DNA from: JBDHZU01 sp039812085
Lineage (GTDB): Bacteria; Actinomycetota; Actinomycetes; S36-B12; UBA10799
NCBI GenBank assembly: GCA_039812085.1
Contig: JBDHZU010000001.1
Location: forward strand, 12,415 to 76,414
Direction: 5' to 3'
Length of the DNA stretch: 64,000 nt
Every line of letters begins with the position of its first letter. Positions within the stretch are counted from its first letter, which is position 1. The position numbers and the translations under genes were made by a program. The notes under the pieces were generated by a model that was not told the DNA's origin, made no database searches, and saw only the letters and a program-made list of their open reading frames with translations. Positions 56,806 to 64,000 of this stretch are shown one piece after another.

Positions 56806-57498
56806 GTGCGTGTACTTCCCCGAAAAGCAACGATCGCTGTCCCCATGACCGCCTGCGTGATCGTCGGTACGAGCCTGTTAGCGACGGCAGAACCTGCGAC
56901 CGGCATCACCGTCGTCTCTGCCTCCGCCACCAATATTCAGGCGGCATCGGCTGCCGCCCGTGGCGAACAGCCCAGCGAGGCACTGCGCAAGCAGCAAGAA
57001 CGCAACGTCGAACTGATGCTGGCCGCACGTGCTGCCACCGGCGGACTACACCTGCCGGTCGCGCATCCGAAGATCGTGGTTGGTTACGGCCAGATGGGGC
57101 CGTACTGGAAGGTGGCGCACTCTGGCCTGGACTTCCAGGCAGAGATCGGCACTGCGGCGTTAGCCGTGACAGACGGCACGATCCGCGCCATCTTTACGCA
57201 TCCGGCCTATGGACTAGTCGTTCAACTCGTCAGGGCTGACGGGGTGGAGATTTGGTACTGCCACCTGAGTCAAGCCAACGTCATCGTCGATCAGCAAGTG
57301 AAAGCTGGCGACAAGATTGCATTGACGGGGGCCAGCGGAAACGTCAGCGGCCCGCACCTACATCTGGAAGTTCGGGTCAATCACGTGCCCACGGACCCTT
57401 GGGTATTCCTGGAGGAAACTCCTGGGACTACAGCACCAGCACCGGAGTGGGCGAGTGCCTACTTTGAGGATCCCCCAGCGGGAATCAGCCGCCTCTAG
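56806..57498 (+). CDS. Secreted M23 family metallopeptidase (LytM-like)
   Basis: Signal peptide (RVLPRKATIAV then hydrophobic to about residue 31) and a helical linker (EALRKQQERNVELMLAARAA) precede a complete peptidoglycan endopeptidase domain: HSGLDFQ (Zn His/Asp), WYCHLSQ (catalytic His) and HLHLEVR (Zn His). The longer ORF to 56554 overlaps the divergent ATP-grasp gene and is rejected; GTG 56806 gives a normal signal peptide, ATG 56845 is a second option. Convergent with another M23 gene 17 bp away. Probably cleaves peptide cross-links during wall remodelling. Confidence 0.87.
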   Translation: MRVLPRKATIAVPMTACVIVGTSLLATAEPATGITVVSASATNIQAASAAARGEQPSEALRKQQERNVELMLAARAATGGLHLPVAHPKIVVGYGQMGPYWKVAHSGLDFQAEIGTAALAVTDGTIRAIFTHPAYGLVVQLVRADGVEIWYCHLSQANVIVDQQVKAGDKIALTGASGNVSGPHLHLEVRVNHVPTDPWVFLEETPGTTAPAPEWASAYFEDPPAGISRL

Positions 57499-57515
57499 GC
57501 GACAACTCCCACAAA

Positions 57516-58196
57516 TTACAGGCTGCGGCGTTGGCCGCCGTTTGGCCACATGTAGGTCGCAGGGTTGATGTATTGACCCTTGATCCGGATCTCAAAGTGA
57601 CAGTGCGGACCAGTGGTATGACCAGTCATTCCGACGTAACCCACGATCTGTCCCCGCTTGACGTGGTCACCAACGCTGACGCTGATCGACTCCATGTGCG
57701 CAGTCCACGCTTCTACGTTCTTCTTGATCTGGATCTGAAGCAGGTTTCCGTACGCACCGCCAGGACCGGCTGCCTTGACGACGCCATCGGCCACCGCGCG
57801 GATAGGGGTTCCTTCTGGAGCCGCGAAGTCCAACCCAGTGTGGTACCCGGATGACCACGGGCCAGGCTGTCCGAATACCGCAGTGAAGTGGTAGTGCCGG
57901 ACTGGGGTAATCAGGCCAGATGGGGTAAGGCTCGGGTCCTTGGGCTTCGGCTTAGCAGTTGGTTTGGGGGTCACCGTGGGCGACTGGGCAAGCAGCGATG
58001 CATTGACGTCGGCGACCAGGTGCGCCTTGCTTGTCGTCGAAGCGGCCGCCTGATCAGACGAACTCGCACCGGCAACGCCGATGATGGCAGCAGCCAACAA
58101 GGCAACGCCAACCACAACGTGGCTCTTCTGTAGCTGCGGCAAACTGGCTTGCGCTTGTGGCAATCGGGCATGGATGGACCGAGCACGAAACGACAT
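57516..58196 (-). CDS. M23 family metallopeptidase with membrane anchor
   Basis: About 226 residues: basic N-terminus, one hydrophobic span near 28-47, a Thr/Pro/Lys linker (SPTVTPKPTAKPKPKDPS) and an intact M23 domain with HTGLDF, TAHMES and HCHFEI holding all zinc and catalytic residues. ATG 58196 is preceded by GGGGG about 11 nt upstream; TTG 58205 is the alternative. It sits next to uvrD as Rv0950c does in M. tuberculosis. A 200-nt leader with two hairpins precedes it, suggesting post-transcriptional or ligand control. Confidence 0.88.
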   Translation of the reverse strand: MSFRARSIHARLPQAQASLPQLQKSHVVVGVALLAAAIIGVAGASSSDQAAASTTSKAHLVADVNASLLAQSPTVTPKPTAKPKPKDPSLTPSGLITPVRHYHFTAVFGQPGPWSSGYHTGLDFAAPEGTPIRAVADGVVKAAGPGGAYGNLLQIQIKKNVEAWTAHMESISVSVGDHVKRGQIVGYVGMTGHTTGPHCHFEIRIKGQYINPATYMWPNGGQRRSL

Positions 58197-58218
58197 ACGA
58201 AACAAATCCCCCTAGAAC

Positions 58219-58238
58219 GCGCCGTCCCCCAACGGCGC
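58219..58238 (-). other. Hairpin in M23 leader, next to the ribosome-binding site
   Basis: GCGCCGT and ACGGCGC form a perfect 7-bp stem with a G-rich 6-base loop, ending 8 nt before the GGGGGA translation signal. It resembles an attenuator or RBS-control hairpin rather than a classic terminator because no U-run follows. Confidence 0.4.
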
Positions 58239-58248
58239 ACCACACCAT

Positions 58249-58275
58249 GAGACGGCATGCCAAATCGGACGTCTC
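58249..58275 (-). other. Second hairpin in M23 leader
   Basis: GAGACG and CGTCTC enclose a 15-base loop that contains the self-complementary GGCATGCC. It lies just upstream of the other hairpin. Confidence 0.35.
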
Positions 58276-58395
58276 GGGCATTTCGGGGCATCTGCGACTG
58301 TGACCTGCGCTGTAATGGCCAACTACGTAGCGTCAGATGAACTCACAGTTACCGATCGTGGGTCCTGTTCAAGAAAATCTCACGGCGTGTAAGCG

Positions 58396-60663
58396 TCACA
58401 GTTTCTCGACGGGGGCGTACCGCAACAGGAGTCGCTTCACTCCCTCTCCGCCAAAGTCGATACTGGCCTCGGCATTTTCTGCCTCACCGGTCACGGTGAC
58501 GACCGATCCCAGACCGAATCTGGGGTGCAGGACTTTGTCTCCCGGCTCCAAGTCGATGACCACTCGGTTACCCGGCGAGCGCACCCCTGTGCGGTTAGCT
58601 GCCTTGACTAATTGGGGGGCGCTACCGAAGCCGCTTCGGCGGTATTGGTCACCGGAAGGCTGGCGCGAAGGCGAGTCGTCATAAGACGTTCGAGAACGGC
58701 GGAAGACCTCACTTTCCGAACGTCGCCAAGTCACCAACTCTTCGGGAATCTCGGACAGGAACCGGCTGGCATGACTACTCGTGGGTGCTCCCCACTGGCG
58801 GCGCATCACAGCGCGCGACAGATACAGCTTCTGCCGAGCACGAGTGAGGCCGACGTATGCCAGGCGGCGTTCTTCCTCAATGTCAGCAGGTTCCTGTGCC
58901 CGCTGGTGAGGGAACATCCCGTCTTCCATCCCGGTCAGGAACACCGCTGGAAATTCCAAGCCTTTGGCCGTATGCAACGTCATCAAGGTGACGACACCGC
59001 CGTCTGTGTCGGGTAGTTCGTCTGCATCGGCGACGAGCGAGACTCGTTCCAAGAAGTCGTCCAGCGTCGTATCGGGATAGTCCCGCTCAAACTCAGCCGC
59101 GACCGAAGCCAGTTCGTTGAGGTTATCGATCCTGGCCTCATCCTGCGGGTCGCTGGAGTCTTTGAGGATGGAGAGGTAACCGGATTTTTCCAGAATCTCG
59201 TTGACGAGTTCGCCTGCCCCCATACCGTCTGACCACGATGCTCGTAGCTCGTCCATCAATGACACGAACTGACCGATCGCCCGGACCGCACGTGGGGTCA
59301 GTGCCGCATCAGGGGCCGCCCGCAATGCATCACCGAACGTCAGTTGGCGCTCGTTGGCGAGGTGTTCAATGGCCGCCACCGAGGTATCCCCAATCCCTCG
59401 TTTAGGAGTGTTGAGAATGCGCCGAACCGCAATATCGTCGTTGGGATTCACGATGGCCCGCAAGTACGCCATCACATCGCGAACCTCACGACGTTCGTAG
59501 AAGCGAACTCCACCCACGACTTTGTAAGGCAGACCGAGTCGAATGAACACTTCTTCAAATGCTCGCGACTGCGCATTGGCTCGATAGAAGACAGCGATGT
59601 CGCTACTGGGCATTCCCTCAACATTGACGAGTTGGTTAACTTCGTTGGCAACGAACGCCGCCTCATCGTGTTCGTCATCCGCGACATAACCGACGATCTT
59701 GTCTCCGTCTCCAGCTGCAGTCCACAGACGTTTCTCTCGTCGCATCTCATTACGTGAGATGACTGCATTGGCAGCGGACAGAATGTTCTGAGTCGAGCGG
59801 TAGTTCTGCTCCAACAAGATGACCGTCGCATCCGGGTAGTCCCGTTCAAAATCATCGATGTTGCGGATCGTGGCTCCGCGGAAGGCGTAGATGGATTGGT
59901 CAGCGTCTCCCACGACACACAACTGAGCCGGATCACCCAAACCGTCGTCGGCATTCCCGACAAGTTCTCGCACCAGGACGTACTGCGCGTGATTGGTGTC
60001 CTGATATTCGTCAACGAGTACATGTCCAAAGCGATGCCGGTAGTAGGCGCGCGCCTCGTCGTGGTTCTGCATCAACTCAACAGTGCGCCCAATGAGGTCG
60101 TCGAAGTCCATTGCTCCGGATTGTTTGAGTCGCCGGGTGTACTCGGTGAACACACCTGCCAATTGCTCTTGTTGTCGATTGGCCGTCGCGCTGAATTGTT
60201 CGGCATCGATCAGTTCGTTCTTCAGGTTGGAAATCTGCGCCGCAAGTGAACGGGCGGTCACGCGCTTGGGATCGATTCGCTGTTCTTTGGCGATATTGGC
60301 TAGCAGTCGTTGCGAGTCAGCAGAGTCATAGATGGAGAAGCTGGATGGCAGGTCAAGCAGGTCGGCCTCGCGACGCAGAATCCGTACACAGGCGGAATGG
60401 AAGGTCGAGATTTGCATGGACATTGCCCGGCCGCCCACATGATCAATTACTCGTTCACGCATTTCAGCAGCAGCTTTATTGGTGAAGGTGATCGCCAAAA
60501 TGTTCCACGGGGCCACGGAACGATCCCGAACTACGTGAGCAATTCGACGAGTGAGGACTCGAGTCTTGCCTGAGCCTGCGCCGGCCACGACCAGCAGCGG
60601 GCCGCCATCATGCAAAACGGCCTGACGCTGTTGCTCGTTCAGGTCATCGAGCAACTCATCCAC
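58396..60663 (-). CDS. pcrA: ATP-dependent DNA helicase UvrD/PcrA
   Basis: SF1A 3'-5' helicase for repair and replication-fork or RNAP handling. 755 residues: Walker A AGAGSGKTR near 28-36, ITFTNKAAAEMRER, DEYQDTNHAQY (motif II), GDADQSIYAFRGA, QNYRST, TLHTAKGLEFPAVF and VGLTRAR (motif VI). The C-terminal tail ends in a Tudor-like RNAP-interacting segment (DKVLHPRFGLGSVV). The second of two tandem GTG codons, 60663, is preferred because TAGAGT lies 6 nt upstream. Matches uvrD1 (Rv0949). Confidence 0.96.
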   Translation of the reverse strand: MDELLDDLNEQQRQAVLHDGGPLLVVAGAGSGKTRVLTRRIAHVVRDRSVAPWNILAITFTNKAAAEMRERVIDHVGGRAMSMQISTFHSACVRILRREADLLDLPSSFSIYDSADSQRLLANIAKEQRIDPKRVTARSLAAQISNLKNELIDAEQFSATANRQQEQLAGVFTEYTRRLKQSGAMDFDDLIGRTVELMQNHDEARAYYRHRFGHVLVDEYQDTNHAQYVLVRELVGNADDGLGDPAQLCVVGDADQSIYAFRGATIRNIDDFERDYPDATVILLEQNYRSTQNILSAANAVISRNEMRREKRLWTAAGDGDKIVGYVADDEHDEAAFVANEVNQLVNVEGMPSSDIAVFYRANAQSRAFEEVFIRLGLPYKVVGGVRFYERREVRDVMAYLRAIVNPNDDIAVRRILNTPKRGIGDTSVAAIEHLANERQLTFGDALRAAPDAALTPRAVRAIGQFVSLMDELRASWSDGMGAGELVNEILEKSGYLSILKDSSDPQDEARIDNLNELASVAAEFERDYPDTTLDDFLERVSLVADADELPDTDGGVVTLMTLHTAKGLEFPAVFLTGMEDGMFPHQRAQEPADIEEERRLAYVGLTRARQKLYLSRAVMRRQWGAPTSSHASRFLSEIPEELVTWRRSESEVFRRSRTSYDDSPSRQPSGDQYRRSGFGSAPQLVKAANRTGVRSPGNRVVIDLEPGDKVLHPRFGLGSVVTVTGEAENAEASIDFGGEGVKRLLLRYAPVEKL

Positions 60664-60669
60664 CACGCC

Positions 60670-60675
60670 ACTCTA
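60670..60675 (-). promoter_or_regulatory. -10 element for leaderless pcrA
   Basis: TAGAGT is 6 nt before GTG 60663 (3 nt before GTG 60666); no Shine-Dalgarno. Confidence 0.5.
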
Positions 60676-60722
60676 TTGCGCTGAGTTCCGAAACCGTTTA
60701 CACCCACGAACGATGAACGTGA

Positions 60723-60728
60723 CAACAT
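60723..60728 (+). promoter_or_regulatory. Possible -10 element for PIG-L gene
   Basis: CAACAT is 7 nt upstream of ATG 60736. A GGAGG sits only 2 nt from the ATG, too close for normal use. Confidence 0.3.
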
Positions 60729-60735
60729 CGGAGGC

Positions 60736-61497
60736 ATGAATGAGCAGGGAGTCCACGCGACCGATGGTGGATCAACGGATGTGCTGGCTGGTCTCGAACG
60801 TGTACTGGTGATCGGCGCACACCCAGACGACAACGATTTTGGGTGTGCGGGCACGACAGCTTTCTTCAGTGCCAACGGCGTCGAGGTGTCGTACTGCGTC
60901 ATTACCGATGGTGATGCAGGCGGCTTCGATCCAGACGTTCCCCGGTCGGAAATTCCCGGAATTCGTCGGGCAGAACAGACGGCGGCTGCTGGGTGTATCG
61001 GAGTTGCTGCCGAGCGGATTCACTTCCTGGGTTACCGGGATGGCGAACTGACTGTCACTCACGGTTTGCGTCGTGACCTATCCCGAGTGATCCGCCAAGT
61101 CCGTCCTCATCTGGTCATCTTGCAGAGCCCGGAACGTAACTGGGACCGAATCTATCCATCGCACCCTGATCACCTCGCTGCCGGCGAAGCAACGATGCAG
61201 GCGGTCTACCCAGACTCTCGGAATCCATTCGCCCACCCATCACTGCTCGCTGATGAAGACTTACAGGAATGGACAGTTCCTCAGGTATGGGTCATGGCAA
61301 TGCAACCCAACCTATTCATCGACGTGACGAATCACTTCGACCAGAAGGTCGCTGCACTACGGGCACATGAGTCCCAAACTGCTCACTTCGATGACTTGGA
61401 AGGCATGCTCCGCGGCTGGCTCGGCCAGCAAGCGCAAACAGCAGGCTTTGGTAAGGACCGCTTGGCAGAAGCATTCAAACGAGTCAACACCCTCTAA
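60736..61497 (+). CDS. PIG-L (LmbE) family zinc deacetylase
   Basis: Zn-dependent N-deacetylase of 253 residues. Zinc and catalytic motif AHPDDND (residues 28-34) and the second zinc His in SHPDHLA; EIPGIRRAEQTAAA and LGYRDGEL are typical. Relatives include mycothiol enzymes MshB and Mca and many N-acetylglucosaminyl deacetylases. The sequence alone does not show which; MshB and Mca share a similar motif pattern. Divergent from pcrA with a 72-bp gap. The next gene begins 41 nt after its stop. Confidence 0.88.
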   Translation: MNEQGVHATDGGSTDVLAGLERVLVIGAHPDDNDFGCAGTTAFFSANGVEVSYCVITDGDAGGFDPDVPRSEIPGIRRAEQTAAAGCIGVAAERIHFLGYRDGELTVTHGLRRDLSRVIRQVRPHLVILQSPERNWDRIYPSHPDHLAAGEATMQAVYPDSRNPFAHPSLLADEDLQEWTVPQVWVMAMQPNLFIDVTNHFDQKVAALRAHESQTAHFDDLEGMLRGWLGQQAQTAGFGKDRLAEAFKRVNTL

Positions 61498-61538
61498 GCT
61501 CACACCACGATCCGACTGCACCGGCCTAAGGAGTCTCC

Positions 61539-61904
61539 GTGAGTTTCTTGTTCAATCTGCTTGTCGTCCTGCACTTCGTCGGTTTGGCGAGCTTGTTCGG
61601 CGGATTCCTGGTGCAAATGAAGTCCACCGAGCGGGTGATCAACCCGGCGATGCTGCACGGCGCCTTGACCCAGTTAGTGACCGGCATCCTGCTTGTCGGT
61701 CTGTCCTACCCGCTACATAAGGACAATCCGGTTGAGTACGGGTTGCCAGATAACGCCAAGATCACCGTCAAACTCCTCGTCCTGTTGGTGATCCTCGGGC
61801 TCATCCTGGCAAACCGCAAGAAGGACAAGATTCCAAACGGGGTGTGGGGCGCAATCGGCGGCCTCACCCTGTTGAACATCGTGATCGCCGTCTTCTGGCA
61901 CTAA
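61539..61904 (+). CDS. Small membrane protein of unknown function
   Basis: 121 residues with four hydrophobic segments (about 2-25, 38-58, 70-92, 100-120), including LHFVGLASLFGGFLVQM with a single His and LANRKKDK as cytosolic loop. AAGGAG about 6 nt before the GTG 61539. Resembles widespread actinobacterial integral-membrane proteins found beside guaA but has no assigned role. Convergent with guaA, 13 bp apart. Confidence 0.75.
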   Translation: MSFLFNLLVVLHFVGLASLFGGFLVQMKSTERVINPAMLHGALTQLVTGILLVGLSYPLHKDNPVEYGLPDNAKITVKLLVLLVILGLILANRKKDKIPNGVWGAIGGLTLLNIVIAVFWH

Positions 61905-61917
61905 TCACAACTGCGGG

Positions 61918-63486
61918 TTACTCCCACTCAATCGTTCCGGGTGGCTTGCTGGTGATGTCCAGTACGACTCGATTCACGTCTCTCACTTCGTTGGTGATTC
62001 GGGTGGAGATTCGTTCCAGTACGTCGTAGGGCAGCCGCGACCAGTCGGCTGTCATCGCATCTTCGCTGCTTACTGGCCGCAGCACGATGGGATGTCCATA
62101 GGTGCGTCCGTCTCCTTGAACTCCCACGCTTCGCACATCGGCAAGCAGCACCACAGGGAATTGCCACACGTCTTGATCAAGACCGGCGGCAGTGAGTTCT
62201 TCACGGGCAATCAGATCCGCCGCCCGCAGAATGCGCAAGCGATCGGAGTCCACGGCTCCGACGATTCGGATGGCAAGTCCGGGGCCGGGGAATGGGTGCC
62301 GCCACACGATCTCTGGCGGTAGTCCGAGTTCCAGCCCCACCTGACGAACCTCGTCCTTGAACAGACTGCGCAACGGTTCAACCAAAGTGAACTGCAGATC
62401 GTCGGGAAGTCCACCCACGTTGTGATGACTCTTGATGTTGGCAGCGCCGGTTCCCCCACCCGACTCGACCACATCGGGATACAGCGTTCCTTGGACCAGG
62501 AACTCCACCTTGGTACCGGATTCGCCAGCTTGCTCAACCAGTTCGCGTTCCGCCTGCTCGAAGACTCGGATGAACTCCCGACCGATGATCTTCCGCTTCT
62601 GTTCAGGATCGGTCACATCAGCCAACGCATCCAGGAATCGACGTTGGGCATCGACAACTTTGAGCTGGACTCCGGTGGCGGCAACAAAGTCCTTCTCTAC
62701 TTGCTCGGCCTCACCTGCCCGCAACAAACCGTGATCAACGAATACACACGTCAATTGATCGCCAACCGCTCGCTGCACAAGAGCGGCAGCAACGGCAGAG
62801 TCAACGCCACCTGATAGACCGCAGATAACGCGTTTATCTCCCACTTGTTCAGCGATTGCCGCTACTTGATCGGCGACGACGCTGGCCGCATTCCAGTCTT
62901 TACCTAACCCGGCTACGTCGTGCAAGAAACGATCCAGCATTGTCTGGCCGTTCTCGGTATGCAGCACCTCAGGATGGAACTGAACCCCAGCGAACCGACG
63001 ATCTAAGTCTTCAAATGCGGCAACCGGTGCACCCGGCGTGGAGGCAGTGACGACGAACCCATCGGGAGCCACCGTGACGGCATCGCCGTGTGACATCCAG
63101 ACCGTTGATTCTTGGGGAAGCCCGGTGAAGATTGGTGAATCAGCCTGATCAATTAACAGTGGAGTACGACCAAACTCGCTGCCACCGGTATGTGCGACTT
63201 GACCACCCAAGGCTTGAGTCATGGCCTGGAATCCGTAGCAGATTCCAAACACCGGAACTCCAGCATCGAACAGGGCGGGATCAATCTGTGGAGCCTCGTC
63301 GGCGTAAACACTCGACGGCCCACCGGACAACACGATGGCTGCCGGTTCGCGCGCGAGGAGTTGCTCGACTGATTCGGTATGCGGAACAACGAGCGAGAAC
63401 ACGTTGGCTTCTCTGACCCGTCGGGCGATCAGCTGTGCGTATTGGGCACCGAAGTCGACAACCAAAACCGTGGGCTGATCAGACAT
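61918..63486 (-). CDS. guaA: GMP synthase (glutamine-hydrolysing)
   Basis: Converts XMP to GMP using ATP and glutamine. 522 residues: class I amidotransferase domain with [23 protein letters not shown] (catalytic Cys) and FHPEV (His), ATP-pyrophosphatase domain with [12 protein letters not shown], and the C-terminal dimerisation domain with PGPGLAIRI and [13 protein letters not shown] 63486 is preceded by TACGAT at 7 nt and no Shine-Dalgarno. Codons 2-8 form one arm of a 20-bp perfect inverted repeat that flanks this promoter. Confidence 0.97.
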   Translation of the reverse strand: MSDQPTVLVVDFGAQYAQLIARRVREANVFSLVVPHTESVEQLLAREPAAIVLSGGPSSVYADEAPQIDPALFDAGVPVFGICYGFQAMTQALGGQVAHTGGSEFGRTPLLIDQADSPIFTGLPQESTVWMSHGDAVTVAPDGFVVTASTPGAPVAAFEDLDRRFAGVQFHPEVLHTENGQTMLDRFLHDVAGLGKDWNAASVVADQVAAIAEQVGDKRVICGLSGGVDSAVAAALVQRAVGDQLTCVFVDHGLLRAGEAEQVEKDFVAATGVQLKVVDAQRRFLDALADVTDPEQKRKIIGREFIRVFEQAERELVEQAGESGTKVEFLVQGTLYPDVVESGGGTGAANIKSHHNVGGLPDDLQFTLVEPLRSLFKDEVRQVGLELGLPPEIVWRHPFPGPGLAIRIVGAVDSDRLRILRAADLIAREELTAAGLDQDVWQFPVVLLADVRSVGVQGDGRTYGHPIVLRPVSSEDAMTADWSRLPYDVLERISTRITNEVRDVNRVVLDITSKPPGTIEWE

Positions 63487-63525
63487 GACGACAATCGTAG
63501 TCGCCGTCTGATCAGCCCACGGTTT
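63465..63525. repeat. 20-bp perfect inverted repeat spanning the guaA start and promoter
   Basis: The arm at 63465-63484 is the exact reverse complement of the arm at 63506-63525 (20 of 20 bases). The 21-base centre holds the guaA -10 hexamer at 63494-63499 and most of the ATG (63484-63486). The inner arm encodes GuaA codons 2-8. The second arm begins 10 nt past the stop of the upstream DUF4190 gene and no gene occupies it. Confidence 0.8.
63494..63499 (-). promoter_or_regulatory. -10 element for leaderless guaA
   Basis: TACGAT is 7 nt before ATG 63486, in the loop of the inverted repeat. Confidence 0.5.
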
Positions 63526-63534
63526 GCCTTGCCG

Positions 63535-63927
63535 TCAGTTGCCGTTGAACAGCTCCGGGTGAGTTGCGTAGTAGATGGAGACGACTAGCCCGGAGAGGAT
63601 CGCGAAGGCACCGATGATGATTCCGGCCAATGCCATTCCGTCACCGGATTGCCCGGTCTGCTTGATCTCCTTACGTGCACTAACACCAAGCACGATGGCC
63701 ACGATTCCCAGGATGAAACCGCAGCAGACCAATCCCGCCAGCGACGTGATCAGCGACCACATGGCTTTCTTGTTGGTCTGACTTGCCGGCACGCCACCTT
63801 GGGGGTAGCTGGCCGGAACCTGCGGAGGCGGTGGCGGACCACCGGCGTTTCCACCGCTAGGTGGGGGAACGGGGACTTGACTGTTACCACCGTCGGCTGG
63901 TGGCGGTGGGGGTGGAGGAACTGACAT
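63535..63927 (-). CDS. DUF4190 membrane protein with proline-rich N-terminus
   Basis: 130 residues: a 50-residue Pro/Gly-rich cytoplasmic head (runs of Pro near 4-10 and 32-36), then two membrane segments (about 56-80 and 98-120) with the DUF4190 pattern LVCCGFILGIVAIVLGVSARKEI. GAGGG lies 8 nt before the ATG. Function unknown; such proteins are often near envelope genes. A further short open stretch on the same strand ends 10 nt upstream, so it may be the second gene of an operon. Confidence 0.82.
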   Translation of the reverse strand: MSVPPPPPPPADGGNSQVPVPPPSGGNAGGPPPPPQVPASYPQGGVPASQTNKKAMWSLITSLAGLVCCGFILGIVAIVLGVSARKEIKQTGQSGDGMALAGIIIGAFAILSGLVVSIYYATHPELFNGN

Positions 63928-63937
63928 GGTGATTCCC

Positions 63938-64000
63938 TCAGCTTTCTATCGTGGGGTCGGAGAACGGGGAGGAGTTGTTGAGGTCCGAGTTGTTACCAGT
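63938..64000 (-). CDS. C-terminal end of an unidentified upstream gene (partial)
   Basis: The last 20 codons of a frame open to the right edge end with a TGA at 63938-63940, reading TGNNSDLNNSSPFSDPTIES. It lies 10 nt ahead of the DUF4190 gene on the same strand. Too short to identify; an Asn/Ser-rich hydrophilic tail is all that can be seen. Confidence 0.35.
   Translation of the reverse strand, partial: TGNNSDLNNSSPFSDPTIES

Noticed and set aside
58197..58395. c-di-AMP (ydaO-type) riboswitch upstream of the M23 gene
   Set aside because: Context is right, but the conserved core strings of that riboswitch are not visible on the minus strand; only unspecific hairpins are present.
1..64000. 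tRNA, rRNA, CRISPR arrays, insertion sequences or phage genes
   Set aside because: Gene-free gaps are all short and none contains tRNA-like arms, regular repeats, transposase or integrase frames.

Overview
The window comes from a moderately high-GC actinobacterium. It is almost entirely coding, with no gap above about 200 bases. Gene content and order match blocks conserved across Actinomycetia and known from Mycobacterium tuberculosis: LCP / acyl-CoA dehydrogenase / purK-purE / GtrA / PH protein / birA / accD-accE / maf / accA3 / lpdA (like Rv3267 to Rv3303c), dac / trpS / icd / folD (like Rv3330 to Rv3356c), purH-purN-perM / sucD-sucC / M23 peptidase / uvrD (like Rv0957 to Rv0949) and guaA (Rv3396c). 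UbiA-, DprE1- and AftB-like proteins point to decaprenyl-phosphate-arabinose chemistry. The lineage cannot be fixed from the sequence; a non-mycobacterial member of the class is a reasonable inference.

Layout. 1-2.9 kb: cell-surface glycan genes (ABC exporter permease fragment, ExoA-like glycosyltransferase, LCP ligase). 2.9-8.5 kb: leftward purE, purK, aldose epimerase, acyl-CoA dehydrogenase and an AftB-like enzyme. 8.5-11.5 kb: rightward ubiA, dprE1-like and gtrA. 11.5-18.1 kb: adenylate cyclase, PH protein, birA, accD, accE, maf and ugd. 18.1-27.1 kb: a leftward nine-gene surface-glycan cluster (GH16, galE, two small membrane proteins, two GT2s alternating with two ATP-grasp ligases, one polytopic protein). 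27.3-33.2 kb: accA3, a secreted membrane-anchored protein, lpdA, gamma-glutamylcyclotransferase and the methylmalonyl-CoA mutase large subunit. 33.2-39.8 kb: D,D-carboxypeptidase, trpS, a small anchored protein, exonuclease III, a Gfo/Idh oxidoreductase and a second AftB-like enzyme. 39.9-45 kb: glycogen phosphorylase, icd, mdh and a DUF3017 protein. 45.1-53.1 kb: folD, a YdcZ-type transporter, purH, purN, perM-like, sucD, sucC and the mutase B12 subunit. 53.3-64 kb: lipase-like hydrolase, CapK-like adenylate-forming enzyme, sugar-transfer ATP-grasp protein, two M23 peptidases, uvrD/pcrA, a PIG-L deacetylase, a small membrane protein, guaA and a DUF4190 protein.

Themes. Propionyl-CoA is carboxylated by AccA3/AccD/AccE, which BirA biotinylates, and then isomerised by a mutase split over two genes 20 kb apart; SucCD, Mdh and Icd carry the carbon through the TCA cycle. 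Purine synthesis is represented by purE, purK, purN, purH, folD and guaA. Many genes build or remodel the envelope.

Most notable signals: a perfect 20-bp inverted repeat around the guaA start and its -10 element; many starts with TANNNT (or CANNNT) 6-7 nt upstream and no Shine-Dalgarno, implying common leaderless transcription; the alternating ATP-grasp/GT2 cluster at 20.5-27.1 kb as the best candidate for an undescribed surface-polymer pathway; and a DprE1-like enzyme with alanine in place of the benzothiazinone-target cysteine. No rRNA, tRNA, CRISPR array, insertion sequence or prophage was seen.
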